Source of the DNA: DASXAI01 sp963798445 | GTDB lineage: Bacteria > Actinomycetota > Acidimicrobiia > Acidimicrobiales > Ilumatobacteraceae | Reading direction: 5' to 3' | Length of the DNA: 64,000 bases | Assembly: GCA_963798445.1 (NCBI GenBank) | Contig: CAWCTH010000003.1 | Coordinates: 496,001 to 560,000 of the forward strand | In this document: one piece after another, positions 37,925 to 47,396 of the stretch | Numbering within the stretch: position 1 is the first letter of the stretch | How the letters are laid out: every line of letters begins with the position of its first letter | Position numbers and translations under genes: made by a program | The notes under the pieces: generated by a model | Told to the model about the DNA's origin: nothing | What the model saw: only the letters and a program-made list of their open reading frames with translations | The model's database searches: none

Positions 37925-39268
37925 GTGGTGAGCCTCGCCCTGCGAGCCCGGGCACCGGGCGCCGTCAGCGCCCAGGTGAGCGACATCGGGGGTCGTCCGG
38001 CGGTCGTGGTCGACATCGACGCCGACGTGCGGCGGGGCGCACTGTCGTCGGTGGCCTCGGAGACCCTGGCCATGGCGGCGCTGACGGCGCGCAACGAGCG
38101 GCTGCCGCTGGTGGGCTACATCGGCTCGTCCGGCGCCGACATCGTGGAGGGCATGGCCGCCTTGCACGGATGGGGCCGGGCGGCCCGCGCCATCGCTGAC
38201 TGCTCGGGCGTGGTGCCGGTGATCTTCGCCGTGACCGGCCCGGCGGTGTCGGGCCCGGCGCTGCTGCTCGGCCTGGCCGATCAGGTCGTGATGACGACCG
38301 ACGCCTACGCCTTCGTCAGCGGACCCACGATGGTGGCCGAGTTCACCGGCGTGCACGTCGACGCCGACGAGTTGGGCGGGGCCACCGCCCACGCCCGCTT
38401 CAGCGGCGCCGCCTCGCTGGTGGTGGCCGACCGCGACGACGCCGTCGCGGCGGTGGCGGCGATGCTGGCCTACCTCCCCGCCCACAACGACGAGCTCCCG
38501 CCGTCGTGGCCCACCGCCGACCCGATCCTGCGCCCCACGCCTGAGCTCCAGACCATCCTGCCGGCCTCGCCGACGGGCAGCTACGACATCCGCGACGTCA
38601 TGCGGGCCATCGTCGACGACGACGAACTGCTGGAGCTTCGGGACCGGTGGGCGCCGAACGTGGTCACCGCTCTGGCCACGATCGGGGGCCGGCCCGTCGG
38701 CATCCTCGGCAACCAACCCCTGGCCCTGGCGGGCACCCTCGACATCCCCGCCAGCCAGAAGGGCGCCCGCTTCGTGGCGTTCTGCGATGCCTTCAACCTC
38801 CCCATCGTGACGCTGGTCGACACCCCGGGCTTCTACCCGGGCAAGGACCTGGAGTGGCGGGGCATGATCCGCCACGGGGCCCAGCTGGTGTTCGCCTACG
38901 GCCGGGCCACGGTGCCTCGCGTCGGGGTGGTGCTGCGCAAGAGCTACGGCGGTGCCTACATCGTCATGGACTCCAAGCGCATGGGCAACGACGTGTGCCT
39001 GGCCTGGCCCGGTGCCGAGCTGGCCGTGATGGGCGCGGGTCAAGCGGCCGCCATCTTGATGCGGCGAGCGTCACCAGAGGAGACCGCCGAGTTCGAGGCC
39101 GATTACCGCGACCGCCTCCTGAACCCCTACGTTGCCGCTGACCGGGGCTACGTCGACGCTGTCATCGACCCCGCCGACACACGGGCCGAGATCGCTGGGG
39201 CGCTGGCCACGCTCGAATCGAAACGAGAACGGCTCCAACCACGCAAGCACGACAACACCCCACTCTGA
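37925..39268 (+). CDS. Acyl-CoA carboxylase carboxyltransferase-like subunit (short form)
   Basis: A 447-residue crotonase-fold carboxyltransferase with both lobes: an N-lobe around VVPVIFAVTGPAVSGPALLL and VSGPTMVAEFTG, and a C-lobe around RPVGILGNQPLALAGTLDI, TLVDTPGFYPGKDLEWRG and YGGAYIVMDSK. Standard beta subunits of propionyl/acetyl-CoA carboxylases have about 520 residues; this one lacks the first 60-80, so substrate contacts may differ. No biotin carboxylase gene is near. It follows the LysR gene with four bases between. GTG starts exist at 37925 and 37928. The acyl-CoA partner is unknown. Confidence 0.82.
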   Translation: MVSLALRARAPGAVSAQVSDIGGRPAVVVDIDADVRRGALSSVASETLAMAALTARNERLPLVGYIGSSGADIVEGMAALHGWGRAARAIADCSGVVPVIFAVTGPAVSGPALLLGLADQVVMTTDAYAFVSGPTMVAEFTGVHVDADELGGATAHARFSGAASLVVADRDDAVAAVAAMLAYLPAHNDELPPSWPTADPILRPTPELQTILPASPTGSYDIRDVMRAIVDDDELLELRDRWAPNVVTALATIGGRPVGILGNQPLALAGTLDIPASQKGARFVAFCDAFNLPIVTLVDTPGFYPGKDLEWRGMIRHGAQLVFAYGRATVPRVGVVLRKSYGGAYIVMDSKRMGNDVCLAWPGAELAVMGAGQAAAILMRRASPEETAEFEADYRDRLLNPYVAADRGYVDAVIDPADTRAEIAGALATLESKRERLQPRKHDNTPL

Positions 39269-39342
39269 TGGCCGGGCCGCTGTGCGGCCTTGTCCGGAGG
39301 CGTGGCTATCCTCGAAGTGCGCCGAACGGAAGGACATGACCG

Positions 39343-40614
<1,272 letters not shown>

Positions 40615-40648
40615 CCCGGTCCCGACACAGACGGTTCGAGGGTCGGCC

Positions 40649-42070
40649 GTGGGAGTGCCCGACGAGGTTGCCTGGATGGACGCCACCGACCAGGCGGCGC
40701 TCGTGCGGCGCGGCGACGTGTCGGCGGCCGAGCTGGTCGACGCCGCCGTCGAACGCATCGAGCAACTGAACCCGGGCCTCAACGCCGTCATCCATCCGCT
40801 GTTCGACAAGGCGCGCGCCGCTGCCGCCGGTCCGCTCCCTGATGGTCCCTTCACCGGCGTGCCGTTCCTGGTGAAAGACGCCGTCGCCCACACCGCCGGC
40901 GATCCGTATCACTGCGGCATGAAGTTGCTGAAGCAACGAGGTTGGACCGAAGCGACCGACAGCTACCTCATCGAGCGGTTCCGCGCCGCCGGCTTCGTGA
41001 TCGTGGGCAAGACCAACACGCCCGAGCTGGCGTCCGATTTCACCACCGAGCCACACGCCTACGGGCCGACGCTCAACCCGTGGCACCCGGAGCGCTCCAC
41101 CGGCGGCTCGTCGGGCGGATCGGCCGCCGCGGTGGCCTCGGGCATGGTGGCCCTCGCCCACGGCAACGACATGGGCGGCTCGATCCGGGTGCCGTCGTCG
41201 ATGTGCGGTCTGGTGGGGCTGAAGCCCTCGCGCGCCCGGACATCGCTGGGGCCGGGCTTCGGCGAGTTCTGGGGGATGCTCACCCACGAGCACGTGCTCA
41301 CCCGCTCGGTGCGCGACACGGCCACCGTCTTGGACTGCACCGCAGGCGCCCGAGCCGGCGACCCGTACACCGCACCACCGCCGTCCTGCCCCTGGCGTGA
41401 CGAAGTCGGTGCCGAGCCCGGGCGCCTGCGCATCGGCTTCCAGACCCGCATCCCCGAGTCCGGCGACAACGCCCATCCCGATGCCGTAGCGGCGGTGGCG
41501 GCCACGGCAACGCTGCTCGAATCGCTCGGCCACGACGTCACCGCTTCGGGGCCGGCGGCGCTCGACGACGACCTCGAGGGCGCCTTGATCCGCTACTTCG
41601 GTGTGGTCGTGTCCCGCGACATCGACCGGTGGGGACAGCGCCTGGGCATCACGATCACCGAGGCCGACGTCGAGCCCCGCAACTGGGCCTTCCACCAGCT
41701 CGGGCGCACCGTGAGCGGGCCGCAGTTCGTGGCCGATACCGAGCGCATCCAGGCCTGGAACCGCCGCCTGGTGGCGTGGTGGGCGCCCGAGGGCGACTTC
41801 GACCTGCTGCTCACGCCCACCTTCGAGACACCCCCGCCGCCGCTCGGCTCCCGATTCGACGCGCAGGCTCCCCGCGGTCGGTTCACCATGCCGTTCGACT
41901 TCACGGGCCAGCCCGCCATCTCACTGCCCATGCACTGGAACGCGGAGGGCTTGCCGATCGGGGTGCAACTGGTCGCTCCGCCCTGGCGGGAGGATCTGCT
42001 GCTGCGGGTGGCGGCCCAGCTGGAGGTGGCCAAGCCCTGGTCGAAACTCCGGCCGCCGATCAGCGCCTGA
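40649..42070 (+). CDS. Amidase signature family hydrolase
   Basis: A 473-residue amidase. The Ser-cisSer-Lys triad is visible: Lys in PFLVKDAVAHTAG (near 75), cis-Ser and nucleophile Ser in ERSTGGSSGGSAAAVASG (near 152-160), and the oxyanion loop GNDMGGSIRVPSSMCGLVG. The C-terminus has PFDFTGQPAISLPMHW, as in 6-aminohexanoate-cyclic-dimer hydrolase and aryl-acylamidases, the closest branch by eye. It hydrolyses an amide of unknown origin. It starts at a GTG 34 bases after gltA and lies 16 bases upstream of a PhzF gene. Confidence 0.9.
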   Translation: MGVPDEVAWMDATDQAALVRRGDVSAAELVDAAVERIEQLNPGLNAVIHPLFDKARAAAAGPLPDGPFTGVPFLVKDAVAHTAGDPYHCGMKLLKQRGWTEATDSYLIERFRAAGFVIVGKTNTPELASDFTTEPHAYGPTLNPWHPERSTGGSSGGSAAAVASGMVALAHGNDMGGSIRVPSSMCGLVGLKPSRARTSLGPGFGEFWGMLTHEHVLTRSVRDTATVLDCTAGARAGDPYTAPPPSCPWRDEVGAEPGRLRIGFQTRIPESGDNAHPDAVAAVAATATLLESLGHDVTASGPAALDDDLEGALIRYFGVVVSRDIDRWGQRLGITITEADVEPRNWAFHQLGRTVSGPQFVADTERIQAWNRRLVAWWAPEGDFDLLLTPTFETPPPPLGSRFDAQAPRGRFTMPFDFTGQPAISLPMHWNAEGLPIGVQLVAPPWREDLLLRVAAQLEVAKPWSKLRPPISA

Positions 42071-42086
42071 CCGTTACGGTCGGGTC

Positions 42087-42863
42087 ATGAGCGTGCCGAT
42101 CAGCGTCGTCGACGCCTTCACCGACACCGCCTTCCGCGGCAATCCGGCGGCGGTGTGCCAGCTCGAAGCGCCGGCCCCGGAGGCGTGGATGCAGTCCGTG
42201 GCGGCCGAGATGAACCTGGCCGAGACCGCCTTCGTCGTGCCGCGGGACGACGGCGAGTGGGATCTGCGCTGGTTCACGCCGATGGTGGAGGTCGACCTGT
42301 GCGGGCACGCCACCCTGGCCAGCACCCACGTCCTCGGCCAGCCGGCCCGCTTCCACACCCGCAGCGGGGTGCTCTCGTGCACCCCGACCGCCGGCGGCTG
42401 GATCGAGATGGACTTCCCCGTGCTGGCACCGAAGGCGGCGGCGGCCGACGCCGGACTGCTACGGGCCCTCGGCACCGCCGACGTGTACGCCGTGGCCACG
42501 AGCCGCTTCGACATCCTGGTCGAACTGGGCTCGGCCGACGCGGTGCGGGCCCTCGACCCCGACTTGGGCGCGGTGCGGGCCCTCGGCGCGCGAGGCGTGA
42601 TCGTGACCGCGCCGGGCGACACGGAGGGCGTCGACATGGTGAGCCGGTTCTTCGCCCCGGCCGCCGGCGTCGACGAGGACCCGGTCACCGGCTCGGCCCA
42701 CTGCGTCCTGGCCCCGTTCTGGGCCGAGCGCACCGGCCGGACGTCGCTGGTGGGCTACCAGGCATCGGCGCGGGGCGGCACGGTGCGCATGCGGATCGAG
42801 GGCGACCGCGTCGTCCTGGCCGGCCGGGCCATCACCGTGTGGGACGGCACCCTCCACGCGTGA
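42087..42863 (+). CDS. PhzF family isomerase-like protein
   Basis: A 258-residue PhzF/DapF-fold protein. The catalytic Glu is in AEMNLAETAFV (near 47), and the other hallmark blocks are DLCGHATLAS (near 71) and EDPVTGSAHCVLAPFW (near 200). PhzF of phenazine synthesis is an isomerase; most homologues have no known substrate. It starts at ATG 42087, after the amidase by 16 bases, so both are probably co-transcribed. It is shorter than many members (about 280-300), and the loss is spread over loops. Confidence 0.9.
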   Translation: MSVPISVVDAFTDTAFRGNPAAVCQLEAPAPEAWMQSVAAEMNLAETAFVVPRDDGEWDLRWFTPMVEVDLCGHATLASTHVLGQPARFHTRSGVLSCTPTAGGWIEMDFPVLAPKAAAADAGLLRALGTADVYAVATSRFDILVELGSADAVRALDPDLGAVRALGARGVIVTAPGDTEGVDMVSRFFAPAAGVDEDPVTGSAHCVLAPFWAERTGRTSLVGYQASARGGTVRMRIEGDRVVLAGRAITVWDGTLHA

Positions 42864-42929
42864 GCCGTCCCGCTGCGAACTGACGCGATCATCGGTCAAC
42901 TACGACCCGGAACGTACATCAGTTGGCCG

Positions 42930-44405
42930 TCAGGGCTCGGGGTGGTGAAGGTGGTCGGCGAGGAGGTCGGCGGGCACCTTGCCCGACCATTCCTCGTCGT
43001 AGGACCAGTCGGGCTGCTTGCGGACGTGGTCCTCGTCCCAGCGCGCCACCCCCGACTCGTCGATCTCGCGCAGCTCGGTGATGGTGAGGGCACCCACCGG
43101 CTCGGCCGAGTGGTCGAGATGGGCCTGCACCTCGCCGTCGAAGCGGGCCAGGATGCTGCCGATCACGGCCTGGTGCTGCGTGGCCAGCGAGCACCGGGCC
43201 CGGTCGGCCACCGTGTCGACGCGCCGGCGGATGGCCGCCAGGTCGGCGCTGTTGGCACGGTTGCCGGCCAGCTTGTCCAGCTTGTCGGCCAGCTCCAGCC
43301 CGTCGAGCTTGCACGGCTCGCACTGGCCGCACGACTCGACGGCCAGGAACCGTGAGACACCGGCGGCCACCGCCACCATGTCGGACTCGTCGTCCAGGAC
43401 GATGAAGCTGGCCGAGCCGAGCCACGAGCCGCCGTCACGGAAGGCCTCGTAGCTCACGGGGGTGTCGAGCTGCTCGGGGCCGAGCACGGTGTTCGACACG
43501 CCGGTCAACACCGCCTTGATCTCCCGCTCGGGTCCGGGACCGCCGCCGACCAGCTCGATCACGTCCCGCAACGGCGTGCCCAGCAGCACCTCGCCGACAC
43601 CGGCGTGGGCGACGCCGCCGGTGACCGTGGCCACGATGGTGCCCGGCGACCCGTCGGTGCCCTCGGTGCGGAACCAGTCCTTGCCCCGGGCGATGATCTT
43701 GGCCACGTTGGCCAGCGTCTCCACGTTGTCGACGAGCGTGGGCGGCGCCGGCTCGTCGCCGTCGGGCCCGGCCATCTCCACGTGGGCCGACAGCCCGCTT
43801 TCCGTGCCGAGATCAGACGGCGACTCCACCACTTCGTCCACGCCGCGCCGGAACGGCGGGGCGATGCGAGGGAACGGCGGCCGGCCGTCGATGGCCTCGA
43901 GCAGTGCCGTCTCCTCCCCGTAGAGATACTCCTCGGGTCCCTCGAACACCGAGACGGTGACGGTGCCCAGCCAGCCGGCCGCGTCCATCTCGGCGATGGC
44001 GCCCCGCACACGGTCGATCTCGGTGCGGAACCGGGCCTTCGTGGCCACGATCACGCTGGTGGCGCCGACCGCGATGGCGGCGATGACGGCGCCCTCGATC
44101 ACCTCGTACGGGTTGTAGCGCAGCAGGGTGCGGTCCTTGAACGTGCCCGGCTCGCCCTCGGCCGCGTTCACCACCACGGTGGCCGGCTCGAAGTCCGAGC
44201 GGTTGGCCGCCACCGTGCGCCACTTCACCCCCGTGGGGAAGCCGGCGCCGCCGCGACCGCGCAACCCGGCCGCCTCCACTTCGTCGATGAGGGCGACCGG
44301 CTCCACCTCGCGGGCGACCTCGAGACCGCGCCCGCCGCCGGCCTTGACGTAGGCATCGAGAGTGGCGAACGGCTGGGGCGGGAGGACCCGATGGACCAAG
44401 CTCAT
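42930..44405 (-). CDS. NuoF-like NADH:acceptor oxidoreductase, stand-alone
   Basis: A 491-residue protein of the NuoF/HoxF type. The FMN and NADH loops are GLRGRGGAGFPTGVKW near 49 and NAAEGEPGTFKDRTLLRYNP near 80, and the 4Fe-4S cluster ligands are ESCGQCEPC near 355 plus a later Cys in RARCSLATQH. A C-terminal extension of about 60 residues is rich in Asp/Glu/His. No other Nuo subunit is in the window, so it is not part of a complex I operon here. It may feed electrons from NADH to a ferredoxin, quinone or small partner. Its ATG overlaps the stop of the quinone oxidoreductase gene (ATGA), so both are coupled. Confidence 0.85.
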   Translation of the reverse strand: MSLVHRVLPPQPFATLDAYVKAGGGRGLEVAREVEPVALIDEVEAAGLRGRGGAGFPTGVKWRTVAANRSDFEPATVVVNAAEGEPGTFKDRTLLRYNPYEVIEGAVIAAIAVGATSVIVATKARFRTEIDRVRGAIAEMDAAGWLGTVTVSVFEGPEEYLYGEETALLEAIDGRPPFPRIAPPFRRGVDEVVESPSDLGTESGLSAHVEMAGPDGDEPAPPTLVDNVETLANVAKIIARGKDWFRTEGTDGSPGTIVATVTGGVAHAGVGEVLLGTPLRDVIELVGGGPGPEREIKAVLTGVSNTVLGPEQLDTPVSYEAFRDGGSWLGSASFIVLDDESDMVAVAAGVSRFLAVESCGQCEPCKLDGLELADKLDKLAGNRANSADLAAIRRRVDTVADRARCSLATQHQAVIGSILARFDGEVQAHLDHSAEPVGALTITELREIDESGVARWDEDHVRKQPDWSYDEEWSGKVPADLLADHLHHPEP

Positions 44406-45377
44406 GCGTTCACGTCTAGCAGGATCTTGCCGGCATTGGCATTGCTCTCCATGCGGGCGTGGGCATCGGCCACGGCGTCGAGCGGGAAGCGGCTGTCGAT
44501 GACGGGCCGCAGGATGCCAGTGTCGAACAGCGGCAGCATCTCGGCCGCGAAGCGACGCGTGACGGCGATCTTCTCCTCGAGCGGCCGCGGGCGAAGGACC
44601 GTGCCGATGATGCCGGCGCGCTTGGCCATCAGTTTGTTCACGTCGGCCACGGTGCGGCCCGACATCATGCCGACCTGGATGATCCGGCCCTTCAGGCGCG
44701 AGAGCGTCGATGTTGCGGTCGGCCTCGTCACCGCCAACCACATCCAGCACGGTGTCGACGCCGGCCGGCACAAGGGAGCGCAACTCGCCCAGCCAGTCGT
44801 GAGGCGACCGCTCGAGCACGAGGTCGGCGCCCAGCTCACGACAGACCGCCGCCTTGCCCGACGAGCACGTGACCGCCACACGGGCACCGATCGCCTTGGC
44901 GATCTGGATGGCGGCGGTGCCCACGCCGGAGCCACCGGCGTGGACGAGGGTCCAGCGTCCCGCCGTGAGACCCCCTTGCACCACCAGGGCGTCCCAGGCG
45001 GTGAGGAAGACCTCGGGGATGGCGGCCCCATCGGCCACGCCCACGACCGCCGGCACGGCCATGACCTGACGTTCGTGCACGGCGATGCGCTCGGCGTAGC
45101 CGCCGCCGCCGACGATGCCCATGACGGCGTCGCCGGGCTCCCACAGCACCGCCCTGGCGCCGCGCCCCGCCACCCGGCCCGAGAACTCCAGTCCGGGGAT
45201 CTCGTGCGCCATCGGTGGCCCGGGATAGAAGCCCATCCGCTGCAGGATGTCGGCCCGGTTGAGGGCGCTGGCCACGATGTCGACCAGCACCTCCTCCGGA
45301 CCGGGCACCGGATCGGGCACCGACTCGATGGTGAGGACCTCGGGACCACCGTGGGATCGCAGGACGACAGCGCGCAC
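44402..45377 (-). CDS. Quinone oxidoreductase-like MDR protein, with an apparent 1-base insertion
   Basis: Two frames joined near 44695-44696 give a zeta-crystallin-type NADPH:quinone oxidoreductase of about 324 residues. The first part has LRSHGGPEVLTIESVPDP, ALNRADILQRMGFYPGPP, HAGGSGVGTAAIQIAKAIGA near 145 and TVLDVVGGDEADRNIDALA. Removing one C continues it as LKGRIIQVGMMSG, LRPRPLEEKIAVTRRFA and PVIDSRFPLDAVADAHARM. There are no zinc ligands, as expected for this branch. It starts with GTG at 45377, and its stop overlaps the NuoF-like ATG. A base error is the simplest reading of the shift. Confidence 0.85.
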
Positions 45378-45432
45378 GGCGGCACCGTACCGTCGTACGC
45401 CGGCGCCACCGTGCGCCCGCCGGTCCGTCAGC

Positions 45433-45561
45433 TCAGAGCTCGAGGGCGAAGCCCCACAGCGCGATGCCCGGGCGGGGCTCCCAGTCGAGCTCAGGCCGCC
45501 GGACGAACCCGAAGCGGCCGTACATGGCGTGGGCGGCCGGCTCGATCGACCGGACGATCAC
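45433..45561 (-). pseudogene. C-terminal remnant of a GNAT acetyltransferase
   Basis: A 42-codon frame with the last helix and strand of a GNAT enzyme: AAHAMYGRFGFVRRPELDW, then a Pro-Gly turn and WGFALEL before the stop. The acetyl-CoA-binding part is absent, and the frame upstream is inside icd. It begins with a GTG overlapping the icd stop (GTGA). This is best read as the rest of a gene truncated by a deletion or by rearrangement at the icd end. Translation of the short piece by coupling with icd is possible, but no function is expected. Confidence 0.6.
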
Positions 45562-46769
45562 TTCATGGCGGCCTGGAGGCCTTCGTCGAGCGAGTCGAGG
45601 AACTCCTCGGTGGACTGGAAGGGCTGGTCCTTGCCGATCAGCAGGGCCAGGTCCTTGGTCATGAGGCCGGACTCCACCGTCTCGACGCAGACTCGCTCGA
45701 GCGTCTGGGCGAACTCCACGACGGCCGGCGTGCCGTCCTTCTTGCCGCGGAACTCCAGCCCGCGGGTCCAGGCGAAGATCGACGCGATGGGGTTGGTCGA
45801 CGTCTTCTCGCCCCGCTGGTGCTGGCGGTAGTGACGGGTGACGGTGCCGTGGGCGGCCTCGGCCTCGCACGTGCTGCCGTCGGGGGTGAGCAGCACCGAC
45901 GACATGAGCCCCAGGCTGCCGAAGCCCTGCGCCACCGTGTCGGACTGGACGTCGCCGTCGTAGTTCTTGCACGCCCACACGTAGCCGCCGTCGCCCTTGA
46001 TGACCTGCGCCACCATGTCGTCGATGAGGCGGTGCTCGTACCAGATGCCGGCCTCGTCGAAGTCCTTCTTGAACTCGTCGTCGAACACGTCCTGGAAGAT
46101 GTCCTTGAACTGGCCGTCGTAGGCCTTGAGGATCGTGTTCTTGGTCGACAGGTACACGGGCAAGCCGCGGTCCAGGCCGTAGCGCAGCGAGGCCCGGGCG
46201 AAGTCGCGGATCGAGTCGTCGTAGTTGTACATGCCCATGGCGACGCCGCCGCCCTCGTAACGGGCGACCTCGTGCACCTCGGGCTCACCGCCGTCGGGCG
46301 TGTAGGTGAGGGTGACCGTGCCTGGCCCCGGGACCTTGAAGTCGGTGGCCCGGTACTGGTCGCCGTGGGCGTGACGGCCGATGACGATGGGCTTCGTCCA
46401 GCCCGGCACGTAGCGCGGGATGTTGGTGCAGATGATGGGCTCACGGAACACGACCCCGCCGAGGATGTTGCGGATGGTCCCGTTCGGCGACTTCCACATC
46501 TTCTTCAGCCCGAACTCCTCGACGCGGGCCTCGTCTGGCGTGATGGTGGCGCACTTCACCCCGACGCCGTACTGCTTGATGGCGTTGGCCGAGTCGATCG
46601 TCACCTGGTCGTCGGTGGCGTCGCGGTGCTCGATGCTCAGGTCGTAGTACTTCAGGTCGATGTCGAGGTAGGGCAGGATCAGCTTGTCCTTGATGAACGC
46701 CCAGATGATGCGGGTCATCTCGTCGCCGTCGAGCTCGACGACCGGGTTCTCGACCTTGATCTTGGCCAT
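45558..46769 (-). CDS. icd: NADP-dependent isocitrate dehydrogenase (eukaryotic-type homodimer)
   Basis: A 403-residue isocitrate dehydrogenase producing 2-oxoglutarate, CO2 and NADPH. It has VVELDGDEMTRIIW at the start, SPNGTIRNILGG near 94, the isocitrate block VIGRHAHGDQYRATDF near 130, metal-binding Asp residues in WACKNYDGDVQSD near 270, and the cofactor region EAEAAHGTVTRHYRQHQRG near 305. It belongs to the type II homodimeric branch shared with eukaryotic IDH1/IDH2, as in mycobacterial Icd1. The start ATG is at 46769. A palindrome in the 5' region may be an operator. acn and gltA lie nearby but on the other strand. Confidence 0.96.
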   Translation of the reverse strand: MAKIKVENPVVELDGDEMTRIIWAFIKDKLILPYLDIDLKYYDLSIEHRDATDDQVTIDSANAIKQYGVGVKCATITPDEARVEEFGLKKMWKSPNGTIRNILGGVVFREPIICTNIPRYVPGWTKPIVIGRHAHGDQYRATDFKVPGPGTVTLTYTPDGGEPEVHEVARYEGGGVAMGMYNYDDSIRDFARASLRYGLDRGLPVYLSTKNTILKAYDGQFKDIFQDVFDDEFKKDFDEAGIWYEHRLIDDMVAQVIKGDGGYVWACKNYDGDVQSDTVAQGFGSLGLMSSVLLTPDGSTCEAEAAHGTVTRHYRQHQRGEKTSTNPIASIFAWTRGLEFRGKKDGTPAVVEFAQTLERVCVETVESGLMTKDLALLIGKDQPFQSTEEFLDSLDEGLQAAMK

Positions 46770-46824
46770 GGAGTGTGCGCCCTTCGTGTGTCGGATCGCT
46801 GATCGCGCTACTTGTATTCGACTT

Positions 46825-46844
46825 GTCCGTTCAGCATAACGGAC
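46825..46844. promoter_or_regulatory. Palindrome upstream of icd
   Basis: Perfect 7-base arms GTCCGTT and AACGGAC around CAGCAT, 56 bases upstream of the icd ATG and about 90 bases beyond the 3' end of the LEA-like gene. On the minus strand it contains TATGCT, a possible -10 element for icd. It could be a regulator site; no matching regulator can be named. Confidence 0.45.
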
Positions 46845-46932
46845 CGGCTCGACGCCGACGAGTCCGGCACCGGTGCCTTCGGGCGCGCCGGTTTCACCCC
46901 CCGGACGCCGCCCTCAATGCCGCTGGGCCCTC

Positions 46933-47295
46933 CTACTCGGACCCAGCCACTTCGTCGGTCGGGGGCGTGACGGCCTCGGGCGCGCCGTCGACCTTGCTCT
47001 CGGCCTTGCCGGTCACTTCCTTGGCCTTGTCGACGGCGGTGCCGGCGACCTCCTTGGTCTTGACGGCTACCGCCGACGCGACCTCCTTGGTCTTCCCGAC
47101 GGCGTCACCGGCGACTTCCTTGGTCTTCCCGGCGGCGTCACCGGCGACTTCCTTGGTCTTGACCGCGGCGTCGCTCGCGACCTCCTTGGTCTTGCCGGCC
47201 GCGGAACCAGCGCTCTTGGTGAGCTTGGCCCACAGCTCCTTGGCCTTCTCGCCGACCATCGCGCCGAACTCCTTCACCTGCTCCATCAACGCCAT
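46933..47295 (-). CDS. LEA-like protein with 11-residue repeats
   Basis: A 120-residue hydrophilic protein. After an amphipathic start (LMEQVKEFGAMVGEKAKELW) it has about six 11-residue repeats of the type AGKTKEVAGDA, VGKTKEVASAV and AVKTKEVAGTA. Such Ala/Lys/Glu/Thr-rich 11-mers are the mark of group 3 late-embryogenesis-abundant proteins, which form helices on drying and protect membranes and proteins. The DNA shows the same 33-base period. There is no signal peptide. The C-terminus is acidic. A role in desiccation or osmotic stress is inferred; YtxH-like proteins look similar at the start. Confidence 0.82.
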   Translation of the reverse strand: MALMEQVKEFGAMVGEKAKELWAKLTKSAGSAAGKTKEVASDAAVKTKEVAGDAAGKTKEVAGDAVGKTKEVASAVAVKTKEVAGTAVDKAKEVTGKAESKVDGAPEAVTPPTDEVAGSE

Positions 47296-47396
47296 GCCAC
47301 TCCTCTCGGGAACTCTGTGAAGGGTTCAGTCTCCCACCCCCCGGTCGTACTGGTGACCAACTGGGTGACCAAGGGTCGCCGCCCTACGATCGGCGG

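Noticed and set aside
43605..46802. Very long plus-strand open frame of 1,065 codons.
   Set aside because: It runs antisense through the NuoF-like, quinone oxidoreductase and icd genes; its composition is that of a shadow frame with no domain.
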